A DNA stretch of 64,000 bases from an uncultured Lacinutrix sp. (lineage in GTDB: Bacteria > Bacteroidota > Bacteroidia > Flavobacteriales > Flavobacteriaceae): assembly GCF_947500605.1 (NCBI RefSeq), contig NZ_CANMSJ010000001.1, positions 434,001 through 498,000 of the forward strand, given 5' to 3'. The position numbers and the translations under genes were made by a program. The notes under the pieces were generated by a model. The model ran no database searches. It was not told where the DNA came from and saw only the letters and a program-made list of their open reading frames with translations. The first letter of the stretch is position 1; each line of letters opens with the position of its first letter. Of the stretch, positions 27,216-35,028 are shown one piece after another.

Positions 27216-27254
27216 CTGTGGTGTAAAAATACAAAATCACAATTTTATTCCGAA

Positions 27255-28385
27255 TTAAAACAACACCTTTTTCATGGTTTGTGTTTTATTCACCGTTTCT
27301 TGCCATTCATTTTCTGAAATCGAGTCTTTTGTAATACCGCCACCAACGTAAATAATAGCTTTCACATCTGTTAATTGCATACAACGCAAGTTTACAAATA
27401 AATTAGAAACTGTTTTTACAGCGCTATACGCATTATTCTCTACGTTTCTACGGTTGGTATTTCGCGTTGTTTTTTCTTTAATATTTAGTTCGCCCAAATA
27501 ACCTGTGTAAAACTCACGATTATAATTTTCGTTGTTTAAAATAAATTCCTTCGCAGTTGCTTTTGGTAAGCCACAAACTGCAGGCGTTGGATGTAAAACA
27601 GTTACAACCGCTTTTAAGTTTGAAGTTAATAGACCAGAAACTCTCGTTTTTAAATGCAGTAAATTACCTGCTTTAATAGTTTCTACTTTGGCTACATTTA
27701 AATTACTTACCGAAGCTTCTAAACTTTCAACAAGAAAATTGGTAACCAATTGCTGTTCTTCGGTTTCTTTGGCTTCCCATTTTGGGTTGGCATCTCCTTT
27801 ATATTCTTGAGTGCCGGCCAAAGCCATTGTTGTAAACCTGTTTCCGGTAACGCTTAATAATGTTTCTGGTGTTGCACCAAGCCACAGCCCTATTTTTGGG
27901 TGGTACCAGCAATACACAAATGCTGTTTTGTATTGCGATAATAAGCGTTTAAAAAGTTGGATAGGATTATTTTCTAAAAGCACAACTTCTTCTTTTCGAG
28001 AAATTATTACTTTCTTAAAAGTGTTCTCTTCTATGATTTTTATAGCTTTTGAAACTAAATCTATATGAAACGTTTTGGCGTTATTTAAATCAGTTTCACT
28101 TTCGTTTGACTTCAATTTATCTTCTGCTTCTAAATTGTCTTCAGTAACACTAAAACTTGTTTCTAAACTATCGGATTGCTCGACAGGAATTAATACCGTT
28201 TGCTTGTCTGAATCGAAAGGAGAAAACACGAATCCGCTTTCGGTTAAATTTTCAGAAGTATACACTATATCATTTTCTTGAAACACTCCTTTTACAACCG
28301 AAGTATTAGGTTTAGAATACAATACAAATGGTAAAGCATCGTCAAAATGATTTTGGGTACTCTCGAAAAAATCTGATGATTGCAT
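27255..28385 (-). CDS. menF: isochorismate synthase (MenF/EntC family)
   Basis: The 376-residue chorismate-binding enzyme has the family core: KVIISRKEEV, then FVYCWYHPKIGLWLGATPETLL, MALAGTQEYKG, LHLKTRVSG, LHPTPAVCGLPKATA and REFYTGYLGELN, ending in IYVGGGITKDS. The LHPTPAVCG-P block and the GA-PE-L motif are those of isochorismate synthases rather than anthranilate or ADC synthases. The N-terminal 110 residues are variable. It is four bases downstream of the hotdog thioesterase gene and just upstream of menD. Confidence 0.92.
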   Translation of the reverse strand: MQSSDFFESTQNHFDDALPFVLYSKPNTSVVKGVFQENDIVYTSENLTESGFVFSPFDSDKQTVLIPVEQSDSLETSFSVTEDNLEAEDKLKSNESETDLNNAKTFHIDLVSKAIKIIEENTFKKVIISRKEEVVLLENNPIQLFKRLLSQYKTAFVYCWYHPKIGLWLGATPETLLSVTGNRFTTMALAGTQEYKGDANPKWEAKETEEQQLVTNFLVESLEASVSNLNVAKVETIKAGNLLHLKTRVSGLLTSNLKAVVTVLHPTPAVCGLPKATAKEFILNNENYNREFYTGYLGELNIKEKTTRNTNRRNVENNAYSAVKTVSNLFVNLRCMQLTDVKAIIYVGGGITKDSISENEWQETVNKTQTMKKVLF

Positions 28386-28388
28386 TTA

Positions 28389-28814
28389 TTACTTCTTTTT
28401 TGGTAACGAGATTGTAGACAATCTACAAATAGAAACTAAATTATCGGCTTCGTCTGTTACTCTAATATCTAATAATTGTGTAGTTCTACCTTTATGTAAA
28501 AAAGTCGCTTTTGCATAAACAAAACCGTCTTTTACGCTTTTTAAATGGTTAGCAGTAATTTCTAAACCACGTACAAACATATTCTCTGTGTCTGTAAATA
28601 TATGCGAAGCAAAACTACCTACACTTTCTGCTAAAGCAGCTGTTGCACCGCCATGTAATACGCCATCTGGTTGGTGTACTCTTGGTGTTACTGGCATTCT
28701 GGCTACTAGAAAATCTTCACCAAAATCTACCATTTCAATGTTTAAAGTTTCCATTAAAGTATCTTTACTAGAAGCGTTTGCTTTTGCTAGCATTTCTGTT
28801 TTAGAAATATTCAT
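28389..28814 (-). CDS. PaaI-type hotdog thioesterase, candidate DHNA-CoA thioesterase
   Basis: The 141-residue single hotdog domain shows the PaaI/YbgC-type motif VHQPDGVLHGGATAALAESVGSFAS, with the G-G-A-x-x-x-x-x-E-S catalytic helix, and a later KGRTTQLLDIRVTDE. Being the first gene of a unit with menF and menD, it is a good candidate for the DHNA-CoA hydrolysis step (MenI). That is inferred from context; the sequence alone only supports an acyl- or aryl-CoA thioesterase. Confidence 0.8.
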   Translation of the reverse strand: MNISKTEMLAKANASSKDTLMETLNIEMVDFGEDFLVARMPVTPRVHQPDGVLHGGATAALAESVGSFASHIFTDTENMFVRGLEITANHLKSVKDGFVYAKATFLHKGRTTQLLDIRVTDEADNLVSICRLSTISLPKKK

Positions 28815-28861
28815 CTATTTACTGTATTTTTATAACTTCAAAAATACGAAACATAGCAAGA

Positions 28862-29494
28862 ATGCAATCTACCCAAAAGGAAATATTTTACACTACCAAC
28901 AAACCTTATTCTACTTTAAACACTTTAACCAATAAAACCAAGAATGTATGGTTTGTATGCCATGGTTTGGGCTATTTAAGTAAATATTTTATCCGATATT
29001 TTAAAGGCTTAAATGCCGAAGAAAATTATATTATCTCTCCTCAAGCGCCTAGTTTGTATTATCAAGATGGTTTTAAACATGTTGGTGCCTGCTGGTTAAC
29101 TAAAGAAAATACGCAAGCCGAAACCCAAAACATTATCAATTATTTTGATTCTATTTTAGCCGAAGAACAAATCCCTAAAGACAAAAACCTTATTGTTTTA
29201 GGTTATTCTCAAGGTGTTAGCGTAGCAACACGTTATATTAAAAACAGACAATTAAAATGCTCTCAACTTATATTACATTCTGGAGGTTTACCAAAAGAAT
29301 TAATAGCCGAAGATTTTAAGCTTTTAAAAGCTAAAGTCTCTTTGGTTTACGGTACTGAAGATGAGTATCTAGATGCTAAACGTATTGCTTACGAAACTGA
29401 ACGCGCACAAGAATTATTTGGAAAGGATGTACATATTATTCCTTTTGAAGGTAAACATGTAGTTAATGTAGATATTATTAATGGATTGGTATGA
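28862..29494 (+). CDS. alpha/beta hydrolase (carboxylesterase/phospholipase type)
   Basis: The 210-residue serine hydrolase has NVWFVCHGLGYLSKYFIRYF (HG oxyanion loop), the nucleophile elbow GYSQG (LIVLGYSQGVSVATRYI), an Asp region (VYGTEDEYLDA) and the catalytic His (FEGKHVVNVD). It matches small cytosolic carboxylesterases. It is divergent from the menF thioesterase (47-base gap). Substrate unknown. Confidence 0.85.
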   Translation: MQSTQKEIFYTTNKPYSTLNTLTNKTKNVWFVCHGLGYLSKYFIRYFKGLNAEENYIISPQAPSLYYQDGFKHVGACWLTKENTQAETQNIINYFDSILAEEQIPKDKNLIVLGYSQGVSVATRYIKNRQLKCSQLILHSGGLPKELIAEDFKLLKAKVSLVYGTEDEYLDAKRIAYETERAQELFGKDVHIIPFEGKHVVNVDIINGLV

Positions 29495-29622
29495 TGATTT
29501 TTTTTGATTTAGCTAGAGTGATTGTTAAAGCTGCTGTATATGTTTAGTCGTGTGATTTAAACAATTAATTACATATGATGTTCGCATTAGAAGTTATTTT
29601 TTCATTTCAATATTAGGATGAT

Positions 29623-30000
29623 TTAGTCTTTATTTCTTGCAAAATGCCCTTCTTTTTTTAGCATTAAATAAGTCCAAGCTCCACCTAAAAAGTCTATTAC
29701 AGAGATTATTATTATTCTCGCAGGTACTAACTCTAATATCACAAATGCAGTAAAGAAAACAATTACCGTAAATCGAATAAAAGCAGTTGTTTTCAATATT
29801 AAAATAAGCTCATATTTGGCACCTATGAAATAGTAAACAGCTGTTGCCATTAATAAAATCCCTTCAAATCTAATCCAAACTTCATTAGTAGGTTCTATAC
29901 CAAATAAATTAAGTAATAAGTTAGGTACAAATAATAGCATTAATCCAATAAGTACCAAATAAATACCATAAATGAAAACACTTTTTGCGGATTGACTCAT
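29623..30000 (-). CDS. four-TM hypothetical membrane protein
   Basis: The 125-residue protein has four hydrophobic helices at about residues 7-30, 43-63, 70-92 and 95-115, with a short polar tail KKEGHFARNKD. No enzyme motif is visible. Small four-TM proteins of this kind are common and unassigned in flavobacteria. One copy of the 51-bp direct repeat lies 50 bases upstream (30050-30100). Confidence 0.7.
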   Translation of the reverse strand: MSQSAKSVFIYGIYLVLIGLMLLFVPNLLLNLFGIEPTNEVWIRFEGILLMATAVYYFIGAKYELILILKTTAFIRFTVIVFFTAFVILELVPARIIIISVIDFLGGAWTYLMLKKEGHFARNKD

Positions 30001-30049
30001 TTTTTATTCATTTTTTTTAATTCATTATTACCCATGTTTCTTTGCTATA

Positions 30050-30100
30050 AATCGTTTCAATGTTTTATATCATACGTTAAACGAAGTTCGACTATTTTTT
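30050..30100. repeat. 51-bp direct repeat, copy A
   Basis: It is 47 of 51 bases identical to 31482-31532, in the same orientation. The core is ATGTTTTATATCATACGTT followed by AAACGAAGTT. It lies upstream of the four-TM gene (-). It contains GTTAAAC, which fits the attC-type GTTRRRY core only as a short motif. No other clear copy was found in the window. Confidence 0.75.
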
Positions 30101-30225
30101 TAGATAGCCAAGAGTAAAAGATCCCTATTAGCTACTACTCCACTTTTTTGCATTTCCTTTACATTTCATTGACACATTTAACAATGAATCCATTTTACAT
30201 TCGCAGAAATATTAAATATAATATC

Positions 30226-30855
30226 ATGAAAAACATCAAAAATCTTGCGTTGTCATTAATTGTATTAACAATTATAATTGTTGCTAGTGGTTTTACTATA
30301 AGTCCATCAGTTTTTAAAAACAATGAAACTGTTATTATGGTTGAAAACAAACAAAAGCAAACTCTTAATTTGTTTGTTACACACGGACATTGTAGCACAC
30401 CGTTTACTGGTGTTATAGACAATTTAAAAGTAAATGCTCCTATTAGAAGCGACTTAGGGAATCCTTTAGAGGATATAAAAATCTCTTTTGAAGTAAATCC
30501 TAATTCGTTTAGCGTTTGTGCAGGAGACGACTTAACAGCAAAAATTAAAACACCTGGTTTATTTATTGGTAAGAATGATGAGAAAATAATTTTTAAAACT
30601 ACCGAAATCTACACTATGGGAATCGATTGGTACCAAGTTAATGGTAAAATGTCTATAAAAGGAATAGAGAAAGATGTAACGCTATTTGCCACAGGTATTA
30701 AAAAACCAAAAGAAACAAAAACTCGTTTACTTGTTTTAGAAGGACAAATAAATCTATTTGATTGGGGAATTGACTATGATAAGATTGTAAACGGAAAAAC
30801 AGAGATCAATCCTACTAAATGGATGTATATTAATATGAAGATTGAAATGTCTTGA
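30226..30855 (+). CDS. YceI-like secreted protein
   Basis: The product is 209 residues when started at the ATG at 30226, which puts a hydrophobic signal segment (MKNIKNLALSLIVLTIIIVA) at the N-terminus. The in-frame TTG at 30148 would add 26 residues before it. The mature part has YceI-like features: a GVIDNLKV strand, a DLTAKIKTPG strand, MSIKGIEKDVTLFATG and LEGQINLFDWGIDYDKI. YceI proteins are lipocalin-like and bind isoprenoids. The length fits. Family assignment is moderate. It lies alone between the two 51-bp repeats with a convergent gene. Confidence 0.65.
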   Translation: MKNIKNLALSLIVLTIIIVASGFTISPSVFKNNETVIMVENKQKQTLNLFVTHGHCSTPFTGVIDNLKVNAPIRSDLGNPLEDIKISFEVNPNSFSVCAGDDLTAKIKTPGLFIGKNDEKIIFKTTEIYTMGIDWYQVNGKMSIKGIEKDVTLFATGIKKPKETKTRLLVLEGQINLFDWGIDYDKIVNGKTEINPTKWMYINMKIEMS

Positions 30856-30963
30856 TTTGATGGTGTTAAATTTAATTATAGGTTTTTACGAGAATATAAA
30901 TCAGCCAGCATTACGGCTAAAACAAGCTCCTGCATTAATTATTGCCATTATTAGTTGTAGTTT

Positions 30964-31449
30964 CTATTGCTTCATCCAATCCCACATAAAATCGCCGTAA
31001 ACATTTGATATGTCTTTCTCTGTTAAATCATTCCAAGTTCTGTGTATCAAACCTCTTTCTTGATCAATAATTTTATTTCCAGCTATCCAAATTCCGTCAT
31101 GTTTAGAATTTGGAGCATTTTCTAATTTATATTTATCTAAAAAATAAATATTTAAGTGCAAATAATCTTTAAAATCAGACTTTTCAATTGTTATGTATTT
31201 ATCAATTACGCTTGTTGGTCTATATTTATAATTTATATCAGGTGTTAAATTTTTAATAGGTGTGATATCATTATTAATTATCATTTTCATTTGAGTTTCT
31301 CTATCTAACTCAGGAAATCCAATTTTTTCATGTGCTTGATTAATTAGCGATAAAGCTTTTTTATATCTATTATCCTCGATTTTATTTTTTACGATTGAAA
31401 ATAATATCAAGCCGACAATTATTGTAATTATAATAATTATTGTGTTCAT
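30964..31449 (-). CDS. single-TM hypothetical protein of 161 residues
   Basis: An N-terminal TM segment (residues 2-22, rich in I) is followed by a charged soluble domain with YKKALSLINQAHEKIGFPE, KYRPTSVIDKYITIEK, DGIWIAGNKI and YGDFMWDWMKQ at the end. No family is recognised. Repeat copy B lies 33 bases upstream of the start (31482-31532), at a spacing similar to copy A and the gene at 29623. Confidence 0.65.
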   Translation of the reverse strand: MNTIIIIITIIVGLILFSIVKNKIEDNRYKKALSLINQAHEKIGFPELDRETQMKMIINNDITPIKNLTPDINYKYRPTSVIDKYITIEKSDFKDYLHLNIYFLDKYKLENAPNSKHDGIWIAGNKIIDQERGLIHRTWNDLTEKDISNVYGDFMWDWMKQ

Positions 31450-31481
31450 GATTAATTATATCTAATATTTCACCAATACAA

Positions 31482-31532
31482 AATCGTTTTAATGTTTTAT
31501 ATCAGACGTTAAACGAAGTTAAACTATTTTTT
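31482..31532. repeat. 51-bp direct repeat, copy B
   Basis: It has four mismatches to copy A (30050-30100) over 51 bases. Both lie just upstream of a - strand membrane-protein gene. The 1.43-kb segment between them contains the YceI-like and the 161-residue genes. Confidence 0.75.
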
Positions 31533-31574
31533 CAGCAAGACAAGTATTCAGTATTAGTACTTTTTATATTACAA

Positions 31575-32252
31575 TCAAGTTCTTTTTAATTTCCCTTTTT
31601 CTATCTCTCCTTTATTATTTGCTTTTAAAAACTCACCTGTTTCAACATTTAAAGAGGTTAACCACATACCTCCGTGTGCAAAAGTATCAATACAAATGGT
31701 GTGTTTAAAATCTGCTATTTCTCCATTTTTCCGAGAAGTATGCCCACAAATCACCGTTTTTGTTGGGTTATAAATTAAAGGTGTTTCAAATTTCTTCCAA
31801 AATAAATGATGCTCATTCTGTTGTTCTAAACGTTTGTTTTTTTCAAGTCCTGCATGAACAAAAATAAAATCTCCAATTTCAAAATAAGGTAAACAGGAAT
31901 CTATAAAGTCCCAATGCGTTTTATCTATCTTATCACTCCAATTTTTGTTATCACTAATAGCATATGATTTTAAGGTCGTTGCTCCTCCATAATATTGTAA
32001 CCACTCTACAAATATATCGGGTGAAGATTTAGCAGTTGTCATCATTATCTCATGATTACCGCGAATAAATTTAAAATCGAAAACCTTACTTTTTTCTATT
32101 AACCAATCTATAACAGCTTTACTATCCGTTCCTTTATCAACGTAATCTCCAAGAAAAATTACTTTATCATCCTTCTTAATTAAACCCTGATTAAAAATAG
32201 TCTTTAACGCGTTTATACTGCCATGTATATCTCCAATTGCATAAATCGCCAT
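31575..32252 (-). CDS. PPP-type metallophosphoesterase
   Basis: The 225-residue protein has the metallophosphatase motifs in order: GDIHGS (7-12), GDYVDKGTDS near 35, RGNHE near 63, HAG (IFVHAGLEKNKR) and GHTSR (VICGHTSRKNG). This is the layout of bacterial PrpA/B-like or Ap4A-type serine/threonine phosphatases. The target is unknown. It ends 42 bases past repeat copy B. Confidence 0.88.
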   Translation of the reverse strand: MAIYAIGDIHGSINALKTIFNQGLIKKDDKVIFLGDYVDKGTDSKAVIDWLIEKSKVFDFKFIRGNHEIMMTTAKSSPDIFVEWLQYYGGATTLKSYAISDNKNWSDKIDKTHWDFIDSCLPYFEIGDFIFVHAGLEKNKRLEQQNEHHLFWKKFETPLIYNPTKTVICGHTSRKNGEIADFKHTICIDTFAHGGMWLTSLNVETGEFLKANNKGEIEKGKLKRT

Positions 32253-32351
32253 AATGAGTTAGTTTTTGATGTTTTATAAGTATTTAGTCTATAAAACGTG
32301 TGGATTTGTATTAGAAGTTTTCTCCTATAAAAATTAGATATATGAGCTATT

Positions 32352-32756
32352 CTAATAACTTACTTTCGATTTATTCTTCAGCTTATTTTCTATAATAGGA
32401 TATAGATTATACGTTGGATAAATTTCGGTTTTAAAAGCCTTCCATGCGGTTCTTTCTATGGCTAAATTTACTGCTGATAATTTTGAAGCAGGAAGTTCTA
32501 AAATAACCATTTGGCCAATTCCCATAACCACAAACCAGTTAACTACTGCAACACCTTCTGGCAGGAAGTTTTCATAAAAACCTTGATCGGTTCTTATTTT
32601 TTCAATCTCATTTAAATTCATGCTTTGATCATGTTTAAGAAAGATTGTTAGCAATAATTTGTCACTAGCTTTTTCCGAACTTGGTGTTGTTTCAATCGCT
32701 TGTGAGTAACCTATAAATTGTAATAGAAATAGCCCTAGTAATAATACTTTTTTCAT
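32352..32756 (-). CDS. secreted hypothetical protein, possibly dimeric alpha/beta barrel
   Basis: The 134-residue product has a signal peptide (MKKVLLLGLFLLQFIGYSQA). The mature part has strand-helix-strand elements: KLLLTIFLKHDQSMNLNEIEKIR, AVVNWFVVMGIGQMVILELPA, KLSAVNLAIERTAWKAFKTEIYPTYNLYP. The YciI/muconolactone-isomerase-like spacing hints at a ferredoxin-like fold; this is only a structural guess. It is 40 bases downstream of the Crp/Fnr regulator stop. Confidence 0.65.
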   Translation of the reverse strand: MKKVLLLGLFLLQFIGYSQAIETTPSSEKASDKLLLTIFLKHDQSMNLNEIEKIRTDQGFYENFLPEGVAVVNWFVVMGIGQMVILELPASKLSAVNLAIERTAWKAFKTEIYPTYNLYPIIENKLKNKSKVSY

Positions 32757-32796
32757 GTTTTATCCTTTTAGATTTATTGTGTGTTTTATTTTGCTA

Positions 32797-33372
32797 TTAA
32801 AGCTTAGATTTTATTCTACTTAAAGTTTCTTGAGAAATATTAATATAAGAAGCAACTATTTTGTTTGGCAGGCGCCTAACAATATTCGGGTTTATTTTAA
32901 ATAACTGCTTATACCTTTCGGATGCATCGAGAGTAGTAAATGATATTAATCTTTTAGAACTATTAACGTAGGCTTTTTCTAAATAGATGTTATAAAAATC
33001 TTTCCATTTGGGAATCGTTTTTATGAGGGTTCTAAAATCGTCGTGAGTAATATATAGCAACTCACTCTTTTCTATAACTTGAATGTTTTCTTGTGCAGGC
33101 TCGTTAGTTATAAAGCTAACAAGTTCTGTAGCAAACTGATTTTCGAATGCTATATAGCGTGTAATATCCTTGCCTTCTTCGTCTATATAAAAAATTCTTA
33201 GACAACCTTTTTTAACGAAATAACTAACCTGACTGTTTTTTCCATTTGAAAGTAAAATTTCATTTTTACTTTTTTTAATGGGTTTAAAATAAGATAACAC
33301 GACTTTTAAGTCTTTATCTTCAATATCAATATTCTTTTTTATGAAATTTGTGAGTTCAATATAATGTTCCAT
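32797..33372 (-). CDS. Crp/Fnr family transcriptional regulator
   Basis: The 191-residue protein has a cNMP-binding beta-roll (VVLSYFKPIKKSKNEILLSNGKNSQVSYFVKKGCLRIFYIDEEGKDITRYIAFENQF) and a C-terminal HTH (LPNKIVASYINISQETLSRIKSKL). There is no Fe-S cysteine cluster typical of Fnr. It is translated immediately after ribB (adjacent stop and start). A TTGAC-N4-GTCAA palindrome upstream of ribB could be its own site (inference). Confidence 0.85.
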   Translation of the reverse strand: MEHYIELTNFIKKNIDIEDKDLKVVLSYFKPIKKSKNEILLSNGKNSQVSYFVKKGCLRIFYIDEEGKDITRYIAFENQFATELVSFITNEPAQENIQVIEKSELLYITHDDFRTLIKTIPKWKDFYNIYLEKAYVNSSKRLISFTTLDASERYKQLFKINPNIVRRLPNKIVASYINISQETLSRIKSKL

Positions 33373-34035
33373 TTATTTATAGTCTCTTACAAATTTACGG
33401 TAATGAATAATATCTTGTATTGATAGCACCATTAAATTATGCTCTTCTGCAAATTCTAAAATAGTGTCCATTTTAGCCATTGTACCGTCGTCGTTCATTA
33501 ATTCGCAGAGTACAGCTTCTGGTTTTAAGCCTGCTAGTTTCATTAAATCTACGCTTCCTTCTGTATGTCCATCTCTTTCAAGTACACCATTATTTTTAGC
33601 TCTTAAAGGAAATATATGGCCTGGTTTTGCTAAGTCGCTGCTTACAGCATTTTCGTTGCTAGCTACTTGTATTGTTTTTAATCTATCTTTTGCAGAAACT
33701 CCAGTAGTTACTCCGTTTTTTGCTTCTATAGAAATAGTAAAAGGTGTTTGAAAACTACTCGTGTTTTCCTTTACCATATATGGCAAATTAAGTAAATCTG
33801 CTTTTTCATTGGTTAAACAAAGACAAACAATACCACTACATTTTCTAATCATGAGTGCCATGTTACTATTAGTCATATTATGCGCAGAGAAAATTAAATC
33901 ACCTTCGTTTTCCCTGTTTTCATCGTCCATTAAAATAACGCCCTTTCCATTTTGAAGGTAGTTTAATGCTTTTTCTACACGCTCTTTGCTATCGTTACCA
34001 AATAGTGTTAATGTATTTAATTCTGTAAGTACCAT
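33373..34035 (-). CDS. ribB: 3,4-dihydroxy-2-butanone 4-phosphate synthase (RibB)
   Basis: The 220-residue enzyme has the RibB motifs [24 protein letters not shown] and [34 protein letters not shown]. It makes the four-carbon unit of riboflavin from ribulose 5-phosphate. It is a stand-alone RibB, not fused to GTP cyclohydrolase II. No FMN riboswitch is present upstream. It forms a two-gene operon with a Crp/Fnr regulator. Confidence 0.9.
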   Translation of the reverse strand: MVLTELNTLTLFGNDSKERVEKALNYLQNGKGVILMDDENRENEGDLIFSAHNMTNSNMALMIRKCSGIVCLCLTNEKADLLNLPYMVKENTSSFQTPFTISIEAKNGVTTGVSAKDRLKTIQVASNENAVSSDLAKPGHIFPLRAKNNGVLERDGHTEGSVDLMKLAGLKPEAVLCELMNDDGTMAKMDTILEFAEEHNLMVLSIQDIIHYRKFVRDYK

Positions 34036-34093
34036 TTTTAGTTTTTATTGTTATTAAAAAAAACAAAACTAATGGTCTCTGAAATCAACATAC

Positions 34094-34107
34094 TTGACGT
34101 AGGTCAA
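34094..34107 (-). promoter_or_regulatory. FNR/CRP-like palindrome upstream of ribB
   Basis: TTGAC-N4-GTCAA is a perfect inverted repeat about 59 bases upstream of the ribB ATG (34035). It fits the Crp/Fnr superfamily pattern TTGAY-N4-RTCAA. A regulator of that superfamily is encoded in the same operon. Confidence 0.5.
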
Positions 34108-34166
34108 TAAATTTGATGTTTTTAAACTTTATAATCGTATTAATTAAAAACTAAATGCTTATTAAT

Positions 34167-34682
34167 TTAATATTCCAATACACCACTATTTATATAAACT
34201 TCTTTTTCTAAAGCTAATAAATGAGATAACTTTCCTTCTTTATTTTTTAAAGGAAATACTTCAATTTCACAGAAATACATTTCTCCATTTTTTTTATAAT
34301 TTATTATGGTTTCTTTAAACTGAAATTGATTTTTAATGTTTTCTCTTATTCTATTTAAGGTTTCTTTTGAAGTCTTTTCACCTTGTAAAAATTTTGGAGA
34401 TTTACCTTTAGTAAAATTCACAGGATAGCCCGTCATTTCCTTAAAACCAACATTAACCCATTCTATTTCTTGATTACTGTTAGTTAAAACTATAGCATCG
34501 AAATTTACTTTATTTAATTGCTCTTCAATATTAAAAGACCAATTGTATTTTTCTTGAAATTCTTTTAATGCAGCTATATCTGAGTTCTTTTTAAAATCCT
34601 CGGCTTGCTTTTGAAGAAACATAGAATAGATATCCCAGCATTTTAATGGTCCACGAAGTGTTGTTTTTAACATTGGTTTCAT
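34167..34682 (-). CDS. PAS (LOV-like) domain protein lacking the photoactive cysteine
   Basis: The 171-residue protein has a PAS domain at about residues 55-165: IVLTNSNQEIEWVNVGFKEMTGYP, then GKSPKFLQG (93-101), then IRENIKNQFQFKETIINYKKNGEMYFCEIEVFPLKNKEG. In LOV photoreceptors the site is G-R-N-C-R-F-L-Q. Here it is G-K-S-P-K-F-L-Q, so FLQG is kept but the adduct Cys is Pro. It may sense redox or ligand, or bind flavin without an adduct. It follows a cobalamin riboswitch-like leader on the same strand. Confidence 0.8.
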   Translation of the reverse strand: MKPMLKTTLRGPLKCWDIYSMFLQKQAEDFKKNSDIAALKEFQEKYNWSFNIEEQLNKVNFDAIVLTNSNQEIEWVNVGFKEMTGYPVNFTKGKSPKFLQGEKTSKETLNRIRENIKNQFQFKETIINYKKNGEMYFCEIEVFPLKNKEGKLSHLLALEKEVYINSGVLEY

Positions 34683-34742
34683 TTTTAACTGCTTTTTAAA
34701 TGAAACACTAATAGTGAAGAATAACTATATTCTTAAAAACTA

Positions 34743-34769
34743 TTAACTGGCTTCAAATCGCGAAAGCAT
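34743..34769 (-). other. 8-codon leader ORF in the riboswitch 3' region
   Basis: ATG at 34769 on the - strand reads MLSRFEAS and stops at 34743-34745. It lies between the aptamer and the PAS gene. A hairpin GCTT-N10-AAGC (34750-34767) has TCGCGA in its loop. Either could be part of the expression platform. Weak and speculative. Confidence 0.25.
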
Positions 34770-34781
34770 TATTATTAATTA

Positions 34782-34887
34782 GTAAAGGCAAGTAATCTGG
34801 CTTATAATAATTTGTATTATTAATTACAGTTGCGCGACAGCTTGTGATTTTAACACAATTCCTTTTAACGTTTAAACGACCTTTTAC
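34782..34887 (-). ncRNA. cobalamin riboswitch-like element upstream of the PAS/LOV-like gene
   Basis: On the - strand: GTAAAAGG (P1 5' arm, 34880-34887) then a GTTTAAAC hairpin, AAAAGGAATTGTG, TTAAAATCACAAGCTG, TCGCGCAACTGTAA (34824-34866), and the B12 box AAGCCAGATTACTTGCC (34787-34803), with CCTTTAC (34782-34788) closing P1. These match the consensus core (G-G-A-A..G-C-A-A-C-T-G-T) and the rAGYCAG-N5-kGCC B12 box. The P6 extension is very short, as in class II (cobalamin-II) aptamers. The next gene downstream on this strand is the PAS protein, 100 bases away. Confidence 0.75.
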
Positions 34888-34891
34888 AATA

Positions 34892-34922
34892 CAAGGATAA
34901 TACTTAATAAATGAACTTACAA
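34892..34922 (-). promoter_or_regulatory. candidate promoter of the riboswitch-PAS unit
   Basis: On the - strand a TTG at 34920-34922 and TATCCTTG at 34892-34899, with a 20-base spacer, resemble the Bacteroidota -33/-7 pair. They precede the riboswitch and follow a terminator, so they define a separate transcription unit. Confidence 0.4.
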
Positions 34923-34943
34923 TGTCTTGATATTATTTAACAA

Positions 34944-34972
34944 AAAAGCCCTTGAAAATTTCAAGGGCTTTT
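34944..34972. terminator. intrinsic terminator downstream of the 35029 gene
   Basis: AAAAGCCCTTGAAA and TTTCAAGGGCTTTT form a 14-bp stem with a minimal loop. It is followed by T on the - strand (A-tract 34942-34947). It ends the nitronate monooxygenase-like operon before the riboswitch unit. Confidence 0.85.
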
Positions 34973-35028
34973 ACTTAATGCTTTTTAATACGCTTTCATC
35001 TTTCTTTTAAAAAGAAATTGTACTGCTA

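Noticed and set aside
27532-28281. Three consecutive + strand ORFs opposite menF
   Set aside because: They mirror the menF coding frame, contain no domain and disappear if menF is accepted.
30148-30225. TTG start for the YceI-like protein
   Set aside because: The ATG at 30226 puts a signal peptide at the N-terminus.
34036-34166. FMN riboswitch expected before ribB
   Set aside because: No RFN-type core (AGGATNNGGGGC) can be found; only the FNR-like palindrome is seen.
34824-34866. Cobalamin element on the + strand
   Set aside because: The consensus core reads only on the - strand; no + gene lies within range.
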